From contig OY752140.1 of assembly GCA_963573315.1 (NCBI GenBank), forward strand, positions 4,092,001-4,156,000: 64,000 nucleotides of DNA. Reading direction: 5' to 3'. This DNA is from Entomortierella parvispora (Eukaryota; Mortierellomycota; Mortierellomycetes; Mortierellales; Mortierellaceae). The notes under the pieces are model-generated. The model was given only the letters and a program-made list of their open reading frames with translations, ran no database searches and was not told the DNA's origin. Positions 10,516 through 20,138 of this stretch are shown here, piece after piece. Each line of letters begins with the position of its first letter. The stretch's first letter is position 1. Both the position numbers and the translations under genes were made by a program.

Positions 10516-12018
10516 ATGAGCATCATCTACGCCCTTGTTGCTAGAGGAACCGTCATCCTCGCAGAGTACACAAACTCATCCGGCAACTTCACGACAGGTA
10601 CAGCCAGCACTCGTTCCCTGCAGTGTACTGCAGGTCGATCGACTTTTGACCTCATCCCCCAGCTCACAGTCAAGCGCACACAACCGCTAGTTATTGCTGA
10701 CCACTCCCTTCCCTGCTCTTATCTGACTCTTATCTGATCTGACCCGACTTCCTCTGCCTTTCTCTTTGCCCACGATAGTGACCGAGGCTATCCTCGAAAA
10801 AATCCCACCCAACAACTCCAAGCTGACCTATGTCTATGACAGGTAACGAAGAAGGCAGTTTGACCCAGGACAGAAAGGAGACCAAGGGAAAAAAAAGAAG
10901 CCTAGCTTCCTGTACGACGCCATCGGTTGATTGCTGACCCGTTTGTACCATCTGTTAGATATCTCTTCCATTACATTTGTGAGGATGGATTGACCTACAT
11001 GTGCATGGCTGACGACACTTTTGGACGCAGGATCCCATTTGCCTTCTTGCAGGACATCAAGGAGCGATTCTTGGCACAGTACAGTCGGGAGCGGGCTCTA
11101 AATGCCTTGGTCCCTTATGGGATGAACGAGTTTTCAAAGACCATTGCGAAGCAAATGGTAAGAAGTTTGTCTCTAAGAGGCAGACAGAAAAGTGCTTTGG
11201 ACAAAGCCTGGCTGGACTGGGAAGATCAGATTTTGCATGCAGGCTTACATAGAATCCAAAAACTAGGAATACTTCTCGACCAACCCGAACGCCGACAGGA
11301 TCAAGCAGGTTCAGGGAGAGATTGAACAGGTCAAGGATGTCATGGTCCACAACATCGGTAATATATCCTATTCATCTTTTTACGACTTTTTCCCCCTTTC
11401 ATTACCACTCTATCATTACGACTTGTACGCGCGGGCACGCAACTGATTCGAGGGGGTGGCACTGGTCATTCAAGCAAAAAGTCATGGTTGTTGAAAGTCA
11501 TTTTCAATCCCCACCCTTTTCTTTCTCAAGACAAGATCACGTAGCTAACCCCTTCTTTATTTTTATTCGTTGCCAACCTCATGACGTATTAGAGCGAGTA
11601 CTGGAAAGAGGCGAGCGCATTGAACTTCTTGTTGACAAGACAGACAACTTGAACCAGCAGGCTTTTGCGTTCAAGAAGAGGAGTACCGCACTCAAGGTTT
11701 GTTGTCACTTTTATATCATTGCTTGATTTGGACTTGAAGAGCATGCCGCAGCGTTTTACTTTGTTGCTCACCAACTCCTCTTTCACGACCGTCCCTGTTC
11801 ATCTTGCTCAATATAGAGAACCATGTGGTGGAAGAACACAAAGTTGATGGTCATTTTGATTGCAGTCATTGTGGTGAGTACTTTGTTGCCAGTTCTCGAG
11901 AGAAACAATAGATAATATCTCGTACTGACTTTTTTTTTCTTGTCGCTGTTAGTTCCTTGTGTACCTCATCATCTGCGCTGCCTGTGGGTTCCCATTCTGG
12001 TCGTCTTGCCGAGCATAA
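10516..12018 (+). CDS. VAMP7: R-SNARE of the longin family, VAMP7/Nyv1-like
   Basis: This membrane-anchored vesicle SNARE pairs with Q-SNAREs for endosome/vacuole fusion. The start codon is at 10516 (MSIIYALVARGTVILAEY), the opening strand of a longin domain. The longin domain continues through VTEAILEKIPPNNSKLTYVY, YLFHYICEDGLTYMCMADD and AFLQDIKERFLAQY. The SNARE coiled coil follows (IKQVQGEIEQVKDVMVHNIE, then VLERGERIELLVDKTDNL) with the ionic-layer arginine in LERGERIE. A TM anchor (KLMVILIAVIVFLVYLIIC) and a short luminal tail end at 12018. Six short introns are inferred; one begins near 10598 inside the longin domain. Presence of a TM segment rather than a CCAIM box excludes Ykt6, and the longin domain excludes synaptobrevin/Snc types. 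All parts are intact. Confidence 0.92.
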
Positions 12019-12345
12019 GGGTCTGCTTTGAAAGCAATACCATACCCTTGTCTCTTTTCCTCTTTCCTCCGTCCTCGATCCGACGTTCCAGATACCCTAT
12101 GACTCCGCTCCCACTTTTGATCTTGATAGCAGGATAGTTCTTTCTTTTTTTTTTCTCAAGATATTTCCATACTCCTTTAATGCGCGTCAGACGTTTGAAA
12201 AAAAAAGATGTTATATTTTGCAATAAACTTATTCGAAAATGGTTGACCTCATTCTATGTCGTCCTCTGCTCCCCTGCATATATTCTTTTCTCGTCGTTCT
12301 GGTCTGTCGAAAACAGGTGCCTATGTTGTGGGACACCGTGTCTTC
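12019..12345. other. Convergent 3' region
   Basis: About 327 bases lie between the stop codons of VAMP7 (+) and CCT2 (-). It contains T-rich tracts and an AATAAA-like element (caataaac near 12220) suited to VAMP7 polyadenylation. I see no coding content. Confidence 0.5.
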
Positions 12346-14694
12346 TTAACCCTGTCTTTGCCTTGGTGCACAACGGATGATATCGTCGACACGGAGAATC
12401 ATCTCGGCGGCCTCCGAGGCACTCAATAATACCTGGCGCTTCAGCTTGAAGGACTCTGTGATACCCAACTCGCGCATGTCGCCGACGGTTCCCTGCTCCA
12501 TATCCAAACCATGGGTCGAGTTGCCCTCGTAGTGAGAAGCTCTCAACTTGGCAACCAAATCTGCGCTATCATATCCTCCATTGTCGGCCAAGATCGTGGG
12601 CATCTGACGAAGGGCACGAGAGAAGGCCTCGATAGCGGCCTGCTTCTTTCCAGCGGTCTTGGCAGCAATCTCATCCACAGCCTTCGACATCAACACCTCG
12701 GAGCATCCACCGCCCAAAACTGTCCTGGGCTCCTGCGTCGTCTGTGACAAAACACTGAGGGCATCGTGCAACGAACGCTCAGACTCGTCCAAAAGCTGAT
12801 GTGTGGCGCCACGGAGGACGATTGTGCAGGCCTCACCGGCAGCAACACCAGAGAACTTGATCAACTATATAGTTTTTTTTTGAAGTGAGAACATGTCCAG
12901 AGTAGATTAGAACATTGCTCCAAAAAGTCGCCAAAAGTTGATACACTAAACGCAGCAACGAAGGGGTTTTCTTTTTCAATTGAAAGCCTCCAAAAAAAAA
13001 AAAAAACTTACTCTGTCCTCTCCAATAATAATCTCCTCAATGACATCGCAGTGTCCAAGGCGAACGAGCTCGGGGTGGTCAAAGGTCGAGGTGATCTCTC
13101 CTCCGGTAACCAAGGCCAAACGCTCAACACCATCGAAATCAGCGTGCTCGATCGACATGATGCCAGCATCAGCAAACAATTGCTCGGGCCAGTTGTAAAT
13201 CAACTGTCTGTTGACAAAGCAAGTAATACCGTGGTCCTTGATCTTCTCAACCTTGGCGCGCATCTTCTCGCGCTCAGCACGCTCCAACTCCTCCAACTTT
13301 CCAGTTCCCTCGACACGAATGCGGGCACCAAAGATCTTGATCTTATCAGTGTCCATGGCTATGATTCAAAAAAAAAAAAACAAAAACAAAAAGGAAGATT
13401 TTGTGGTTAATCCATGGTGGCAGCTGCGGAGCAATGGACCAGTGTACCAAAAGACGCATCCTTTTGTGTCGCTTACGGGTGTTGGCAACCATGATGGTGG
13501 CGTTCTCAATGCGCTTGGGCTGGTTGACTCCAATCTTCTTGTCCAAAATGAATCCCTCGTCCAAGTAAGAATCTGCGAGACGTCCTCCGACCTTCTTGAT
13601 GATCTGAATGTTCTCCAAGTTGGTGCTGCCCTTCAATCTCAAAACGGCATCAACGGCCAACTTTGAGAAATATTCCTTGTCCTGCGACAAGACCTTGGAA
13701 CTCAAGGTCGTCTTGGCAATGTTGATCAAATCCTTTCTGAAGACGGCGGCATCCTGGCTGTGATCAATGGCAGAGGCCTCCAAAGCAGCATAGGCAGCAG
13801 CGCTGGCAATGCGGAATCCCTCAATGATGGTCTGGGGGTGAATCTTTTGGCTGACCAACTTCTCGGCCTCACGCAACAATTCTGCAGCAAGGACACAGAC
13901 CGAGGTCGTGCCGTCGCCCACCTCATCATCCTGAACCTTGGAAATGTTGACCAAGACCTTGGCGGCAGCGTTGTCAAGTGCAATCGACTTCAAGATCGTG
14001 GCACCATCGTTGGTGACCATGACTTCGCCAGTGGAAGCAGACTGAAGAATCTTGTCCTGAAAGCGGCATGCGTGTTCAATAAGAAGGTGTAAAGAAAAAA
14101 AAAAAAAGAGGCAAGTGTGAGCGATCGAACCTGATTTTAGTGGCAAGCTCGAGAGTGGTATCGTCCAACTGTCAACGAGCTAATTACCATTCCCTTGGGT
14201 CCAAGGGTGCTCTTGACCAAATCACCAACGGCGATGGCACCAATGAAGGAGGACTTGTAGGTTGCAAAGAAGGAGACGAAGAATAAGTCAATGTCAGCAT
14301 GGTCCTCCAGAGTCAAATACGTGGGTCATCGCTCCTGATCAGATCAGCCTGGCTCTACATACCAAGCGAGCATTCTCTGCGCGCTCCTCGGAGGCGTTGT
14401 CTTGGAAAATCTGAACTGGGGCCAAAGACTAGAAGGGGGGAAGGAAGAGGTGACAGGTCAGTCATGATGCCGTTAGGGGATCTGGCGTAGCATCCTTCCT
14501 CTGGAACAGGTGCATTGTCGAGGTGCAGCTGGTGTCGCTTTCCTGACACAACATTTCAGCCTAGTTCCTGAAGAGTGTTTTTGTCGGCATCCACGTCGAT
14601 GATGGCAGGAGAAGCACAGTCCGCCAGTAGGTTAGCCGTATGGCGAGTCCTGGTCAACGGAGTTCGATGGCGAAAAGGAGCAGGCATTTACCAT
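12346..14694 (-). CDS. CCT2: T-complex chaperonin subunit beta
   Basis: This is one of eight subunits of the cytosolic group II chaperonin CCT/TRiC, which folds actin and tubulin using ATP. Order and sequence match CCT2: SLAPVQIF near the N-terminus, [48 protein letters not shown] (ATP-binding GDGTT), [49 protein letters not shown]-type helix seen as [34 protein letters not shown], and [13 protein letters not shown] before the stop at 12346. The beta-specific LAPV and TDKIKIFG segments decide against other subunits. The start codon at 14692-14694 is followed at once by a GTAAATG donor; the next coding base is 14428, so the first coding exon is just ATG. At least four further introns are present. 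Confidence 0.95.
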
Positions 14695-14966
14695 GATGGG
14701 GAATATGAGAGGATGAGAGGATGAGGAGAAGGGGGGATGAACGAGTGCTGCTGCGAAATAAAGTGCAGCGCGTCTTGTGTGTCTCTGTGCGTGCGGCTCT
14801 GTGGAAGGACAGAGAAGGATGGACAGCACCAAATTTTTGGTGCTGAAACGACGTCACCGGATAATAATCTATGTGTTCGTTTTGCGCATGCATGTACCTC
14901 CCTTCTCTTCTCCTTCCCTTTTCCCTAGCCCTCCTCACTAATTCACACCACTGCCGTCGCAGTACT
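14695..14966. promoter_or_regulatory. Divergent promoter region of CCT2 and BUD31
   Basis: These 272 bases between two divergent start codons presumably carry both promoters. The BUD31 side is CT-rich (14885-14935). No specific site is recognised. Confidence 0.5.
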
Positions 14967-15647
14967 ATGCCCAAGATTCGATCCTCGCGCACGAAGCGCG
15001 CTCCCGAGGGCTTTGACGAAATCGAGCCCACCCTCAAGGAATTCCAACAGAAAATGAAGGATGGTACGATTCAGAGACCAAAGAGAAAACCGACTTTTTA
15101 TCGCGCAGTCTACTGGCTTTGACTAACGTCACTGCCATCTATATCTTATTAGCTGAAAACGATCCTCATGAGGGAAAGAGAAAGGTCGAGGCTTTGTGGC
15201 CCATTTTCAGACTGCACCACCAACGGTCTCGTTATGTTTATGAGCTCTTTTATAAACGTAAGGCGATCTCAAAGGAGCTGTACGAGTATCTCTTGAAGCA
15301 AGGATACGCTGACGGAAACCTGATTGCAAAATGGAAAAAGGTACCCGAGAGCTCTATTATAGCATGAAAACGATGATCAGGATGAGTTGTTCCAGATATT
15401 CTAACAGTGTATTTTGCTGTTGGTTCTCGATCGCCAGGCTGGTTATGAGAAGGTCTGCTGCTTAAGATGTATTCAACCCAAGGACACGAATTTCGGTACA
15501 ACATGTGTTTGCAGAGTTCCAAGGCACACACTGGAGGAAGGCAAGGTCATCGAGTGCATACATTGCGGATGCCGAGGCTGTTCAAGTGGAAGCGGTGCAG
15601 GAAGCAGCAATTCAGGAGCGTCCACATCCAAGGAGGGTGACAACTAG
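14967..15647 (+). CDS. BUD31: BUD31/G10 spliceosome protein
   Basis: BUD31 (Cwc14 in fission yeast) is a small zinc protein of the activated spliceosome, binding near the U2/U6 core within the NineTeen-associated proteins. Three exons join in frame: 14967-15063, 15153-15340 and 15438-15647, giving 164 residues. Exon 1 has [20 protein letters not shown]. Exon 2 has the conserved [20 protein letters not shown]. Exon 3 has the metal-binding cysteine cluster [26 protein letters not shown]. The first intron contains a good CTAAC branch site before its TTATTAG acceptor. The family normally ends just after the last Cys; here an extra Ser/Gly-rich tail of about 20 residues ([12 protein letters not shown]) is added. 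The identification is secure. Confidence 0.95.
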
Positions 15648-16227
15648 GAGGAAGAGAAGTCGAGAAGTTCGAGAAGGGAGAGAGGGAAAAATCTCCTCCA
15701 TCGAGAATGAAAAGTGCCCAACAGATCAGGACTAGGACCGGATCAGGACCAGAGCCGGCATCTTTTCCGAAGTTTTTCATTGTGATTTTCTTGTTCAAAG
15801 AATTGTATAATATATTACCGAGCGCCTTTACTGAAGAAGAGTGCTTGCTGGAGAAATGCGTGTGTTGGAAGATGGGTTCGATTCAAGATATCTGCCCTGG
15901 CATACATCTGTTGCATCGTTTGCGAGGTCTCGTCAACGAATTTCTCATAAAACGCTGTGCCCCCTGACGTATTGGTGGCAAACTTCGACGTGCTTGACTT
16001 GTGGCAAGTTTGTGCATTGTCCATTTCTTTGTTTCACTCCATCTCCATTTTCATCCATTCTCATCAACATCTTCAGGGCAGTCAGCCTCTTCGAAGACCT
16101 TGTTCCCGCGCCCGCAGTGGAGGCGAACTTTATTCACGGCAACTTGCTGGTCACAACAAAACGGCAGTAAAATCCGTACTCTTCACACTTTCTTTCTACG
16201 ATATTCTAGCGATACCCCGTCTCTGAT
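15648..16227 (+). other. Intergenic between BUD31 and the exonuclease gene
   Basis: This 580-base interval has no coding sequence I can support. It probably holds the BUD31 terminator and the leader of the exonuclease gene. A short minus-strand frame near 15980-15840 looks protein-like in composition but has no conserved context. Confidence 0.4.
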
Positions 16228-16549
16228 ATGGAGTGGCCGTCAACACCCGCGTTTCTTCCTAGTACCGCTCTTGTGGCCCCCATGCTCGCGTCATCTCAGG
16301 GTCCAAGTGCATCTTCTCAACACTTGGCAACATTCAGCGCGGCTCTGCAGGCTCTCCCGAAACATCCGAAACACGCGCCAAGTCCTGTCGACGAAGAAGA
16401 ACACGTTAGCCCCACTCTCCAGCTTCTCTGTGATGCCATGCAGCAAGCACGAATCCGCCGGGTCTACGAGCTCCCACCTGTCTTTTTGGCGTCGACGTAC
16501 GATGAGGCAGAGTTGATGATGGAAATATTCATAGATTTTTATCTGTGTA

Positions 16550-16808
16550 CAGTACCACTGAAAAAGTCATGGTGCACAGAAAATTTTGAAAAAGGAGGCG
16601 AAGAAAAAATAATAATTTCCTGTGCTACATCCATGCAAATCCGAGATTCAGACCTTTTTTCTTGTTTTCCGATATCGTCGTCCACCTTCACTTATAATAC
16701 AAGTCCTTTTAGCCAGACTAAAGTCGTCTGGGCTGTTGCCCCAATTTTTTCCGCCTCCCTCTCAGGAATTTGCTCGTATAATTTTTATGCGGGGTTTCTG
16801 TTTTCAAT
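16550..16808 (+). repeat. Left terminal inverted repeat of the Tc1/mariner element
   Basis: The 259-base repeat starts with CAGTACCACTGAAAAAGTC and matches the reverse complement of 18073-18331 except at four positions, for example near 16582, 16757, 16794 and 16803. Confidence 0.95.
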
Positions 16809-16866
16809 ATTGATTTATTGAGGGTATATCATGTCGACCTTTTTGGCTGGGTTTACTATGTTCACA

Positions 16867-17979
16867 CTACCATCTCGTCGCTCCTCCTTTCGCTTTCAAC
16901 ACAGCTTTCATTCTTGCAGGCATACTCACCACCAAGTCCTCTATGAACTTCTTCGAAACATGGTCCCAGGCTTGCTGAGCGAGCTCCCACATCTCCTCCT
17001 CGTTGTTTGGTATAGGTCTTTTGCCGATCCATGCTTTCATGAGGCGCCAAACATTCTCGATAGGATTCAAATCGGGAGATTGAGCTGGCCAGACCAGCCT
17101 ATCTATACCATGGGCAGCTCGCCACGTCTTGGGGATGTTCGCCTTGTGAGTTGGAGCACCGTCTTCCATCAGGATCAGGTCATCTGAATTGGCAGCATGG
17201 TGGTAATAGCCTGAGAGGGCCTGCTCATAAACATACTCCACATAATCAGCGGCCGTTCGCTTGTCAGATGGTATGAGGATCAACCTACACTTCTCAAGGT
17301 TGCCGCAAATTGCCCCCCATACCATGATTGAAGTACGGCCAGACTTGAAGGTTGGCACGAGGCAGGACTCCTCGAATCGCTCATCGCTCAGACGCCAGAC
17401 CAGTACTCGACGAGAGATCTTTCCTATCTCAAAGCTCGACTCGTCCGTCCAGATAACGTTTCTCCACTGTTCAACAGTCCAATGAAGGTGGGCCTTGGCA
17501 AAAGCTCTACGATGTAGCCGATGCGCCGCCTTAAGGAAGGGCTTTTTGGCGGCGACACGGCTGTGGTAACCCTTGGAGTTCAACAACTTCTTGATGGTGT
17601 CCGAGCATACAGAAACAATTGAAGATAGCTGTGTGGTGAGTTCTTGTGCCGTGGCTCGCCGATTATTGCGCAGATAATTCAATACAGCGCGGGTATTACG
17701 ATCATTCAGCTTCTTAGGACGACCGGACCTAATAGTAGACTTTGGAAGAACTTGTGTTCTCTTGAGGTTCCTGATGACGTTGGAAATTGTGTTCGGCCTT
17801 TTATGAATGTCTTGGGCAATTTCCCTGGCCGATTTGGATCCCCCACAGAACATGCCGGCAATAAAGTACCGAACGTGTAGTTCCAGCTCCTTCTTGGTCG
17901 GCGGTGTGTTTGGGTCTGGAGGAGGGAAGAGCGACCTCAAAAGATCCTCTCTATCCTCAGCATTCGAAGTACGAGGCAT
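16867..17979 (-). CDS. Tc1-family transposase (DD34E)
   Basis: This enzyme excises the element and inserts it at TA dinucleotides. I take the start at 17979 (MPRTSNAEDRED), giving 370 residues; an upstream in-frame ATG at 18030 would add 17. The N-terminal third has paired helix-turn-helix DNA-binding regions: SAREIAQDIHKRPNTISNVI, a GRPKKL hook between them, then ATAQELTTQLS and SVCSDTIKKLLNSKGY. The RNase H-like catalytic core has Asp in VIWTDESSFE, Asp in LILMEDGAPTHKA, and Glu in SPDLNPIENVWRLMK. The second Asp and the Glu are separated by exactly 34 residues, the DD34E signature of Tc1. No stop or frameshift is seen, so the protein could be active. Confidence 0.95.
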   Translation of the reverse strand: MPRTSNAEDREDLLRSLFPPPDPNTPPTKKELELHVRYFIAGMFCGGSKSAREIAQDIHKRPNTISNVIRNLKRTQVLPKSTIRSGRPKKLNDRNTRAVLNYLRNNRRATAQELTTQLSSIVSVCSDTIKKLLNSKGYHSRVAAKKPFLKAAHRLHRRAFAKAHLHWTVEQWRNVIWTDESSFEIGKISRRVLVWRLSDERFEESCLVPTFKSGRTSIMVWGAICGNLEKCRLILIPSDKRTAADYVEYVYEQALSGYYHHAANSDDLILMEDGAPTHKANIPKTWRAAHGIDRLVWPAQSPDLNPIENVWRLMKAWIGKRPIPNNEEEMWELAQQAWDHVSKKFIEDLVVSMPARMKAVLKAKGGATRW

Positions 17980-18072
17980 GGTCAAACAAAATGGAAATGA
18001 GGATGTCAGATGGAGTGATGAGACAATCAACGAAATGGGGGGGCTCTTGTGGCATAATGTAGATCACGTGAA

Positions 18073-18331
18073 ATTGACAACAGAAATCCCGCATAAAAAT
18101 TATACGAGCAAATTCCTGAGAGGAAGGCGGAAAAAATTGGGGCAACAGCCCAGACGACTTTAGTCTGGCTAAAAGGACTTGTATTATAAGTGAAGGTGGA
18201 CGACGATATCGGAAAACAAGAAAAAAGGTCTGAATCTCGGATTTGCATGGATGTAGCACAGGAAATTATTATTTTTTCTTCGCCTCCTTTTTCAAAAATT
18301 TCTGTGCACCATGACTTTTTCAGTGGTACTG
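18073..18331 (-). repeat. Right terminal inverted repeat of the Tc1/mariner element
   Basis: This is the partner of 16550-16808, ending in CAGTGGTACTG at 18331 just before the TA duplicate. Confidence 0.95.
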
Positions 18332-20138
18332 TACAAAGGGATCGCCAGGTCCAGTGGGGTTTGATACCGAGACAACATCCAATTTCATCACAAAGGAGAA
18401 GCGGCGGCAGGAAGTCTCGTTGATTCAGTTGGCCACCCAGGATGTTTGTTTGTTCTTTCAGATCTACAATATCATGGGTGTGAAGCAAAAATTGTCGCTG
18501 CCATTCCCGCCGCGGCTGAAAGGCTTTCTGGAGGATCCAGGTCAACTAATGTGCGGTGTCGGCACCAACGACGATTCTGCGTGTCTCCAAAGGGATTATG
18601 GAGTGTGCTGTAGAGGCCTCATGGAGCTGTCAAAGATGGCGGCAGAGCGAAAAATACCGTTGAAGTCGTTGGCCGCTCTCGATGAAGTGTACGGCCGTCC
18701 CGGTCGCGAAGTCTTCAAGACGAAAAAGATACTAAGCTGGAATTGGGATAAAGAGGTGCTGCAGGAGCGATGGGTCTGGTATGCTGCCAAGGACGCGTTT
18801 GCGGGAGTAGCAATTTATGAGAACTTGATCTCAGGGACTTCAAAGTCGGTCCAGAATGAGGATATATCCACCGTCCAAGGTCACCATACTCAATTAGCCA
18901 AGGAGGAAGAGGAGAGAACCGAGCGTGTTTTCAGAGCTTTGATAAGCGCTTATGGCACACGAAAGGTAAGATCACCTCGTAATCAACACTACTTTGTATT
19001 CTCTCTTGACTTACAGCTAACCCGTGTAACCACGATTCCACATCCCTTAGCAATACCCTTGGCAAAACATGCTGACCACGGTCGTGAATAAGTGTGTTTG
19101 GTTTCGGAAGCTCTATTCTGCCAAAGAGCGAGATCTCAAAGCACGATGGTATCTTCAAAAGCTCATTCGTGAAGCCAAAGTCGTCCCTGTGGAAACACTC
19201 AGCAATCACACTGCCAATGGAAAGTTTGTCTTGGAGGAGAGGAGCGAAGTCAAGTTAAATGGAAAGCATCTGTCGAATTTTCTACGAACACCTGAAGGAT
19301 TAGAGCTGGTCAAACCTTTCTTCAACAATCGAACCTTGGACCTATCGACCCTATCTCGCGAACACTGCACCATTACAGATCGCCCGGAAGAACAAGGAGA
19401 CGAGGATTTGCGAGATTTGAGGATGTTTCTGGACTTTTCGCATATTTGGGACGAAGCCTGTCGACTTCCTGGCCTGATCCAAAAGTACATGCTGGCTTAT
19501 CAGAAAAAGCAACAAAAGATCACGTCTATGACAGCTACCAAAAGATATTCTGCTGGAACGCCAAGAGTCACTGCATTGTCTCCAACGAATGGTGAGAGGG
19601 GTATCGTTCTGGAAGAGGACGCCCTTCAGACTGATATGGATATGGCCATCAAGATATGTACTCGGTTTATGAAGCAACTCTTGAAGCGAAAGCTATGTGT
19701 TCTGCAAGATGACCGATATGTGTTTGGGCCTACTTTCAAGAGTCGTCTCGTTCTAGCGAGTCGTCGAACAGAAGCACCGTGGATTCTTCCTCCAAAAACC
19801 ACGACTCTTTCTTCAACATCTGCGTGCACTCCTTCGTTGATCCTGTCCAATGAGCGCCAGGGCAGTGGAGCTGCAAAGCGACCTCATGAAGATACAAACC
19901 CACGACGCCGGGTAAAGAAGCGACGTGCTGGCCACTGATCAAGATGCCGTATCTTTGTGACTGAGATCGGGATATTGTCCAGACATCATTGACCACCTCA
20001 GCAATAAAAGTGATCTCCACTGCACGCGCCGAACCACGTGACGATCCAACCTTTGATTTTCCGCTGCGCGCACAAACATGCATGCATCATTCATTCCCAC
20101 CACGCTTCTCAAAGGACCGATCTCGATGCTGGGACGCA

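Larger units (their letters stand above)
16550..18331 (-). mobile_element. Tc1/mariner DNA transposon, apparently complete
   Basis: The element is 1782 bases, flanked by TA at 16548-16549 and 18332-18333, the target duplication of this superfamily. Terminal inverted repeats of 259 bases (16550-16808 and 18073-18331) begin CAGTACCACTG. I count four mismatches and no gaps between them, about 98.5% identity. The single gene inside is an uninterrupted minus-strand transposase. Long, nearly identical repeats, a clean target duplication and an open transposase frame point to a recent insertion of an autonomous copy. Confidence 0.95.
16228..19938 (+). pseudogene. DEDDy 3'-5' exonuclease gene interrupted by a Tc1/mariner element
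   Basis: The host gene starts at 16228 (MEWPSTPAFLPS). Coding runs to 16549, is broken by the transposon at 16550-18331, and resumes at 18334. Leaving out the element and one copy of the TA target duplication puts both sides in the same frame. With the intron 18966-19050 removed, the gene is 1842 bases, or 613 codons. The break falls just before the first exonuclease motif. Motifs are FDTET (ExoI), a GTNDDSACLQRDYG helix (ExoII Asp) and YAAKDAFAGVAIYENL (ExoIII Tyr and Asp), so this is a DEDDy nuclease of the WRN-exo/RNase D type. A long C-terminal part with a basic end (RRRVKKRR, probably nuclear) follows. The rest of the frame is intact, which suggests recent inactivation. The substrate is unknown. 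A transcript that splices out the insertion cannot be excluded. Confidence 0.85.

Noticed and set aside
15870..15900. GGTTCGATTCA resembling a tRNA B box
   Set aside because: The flanking bases do not form a T-arm stem, and there is no A box or acceptor stem at the right distance.
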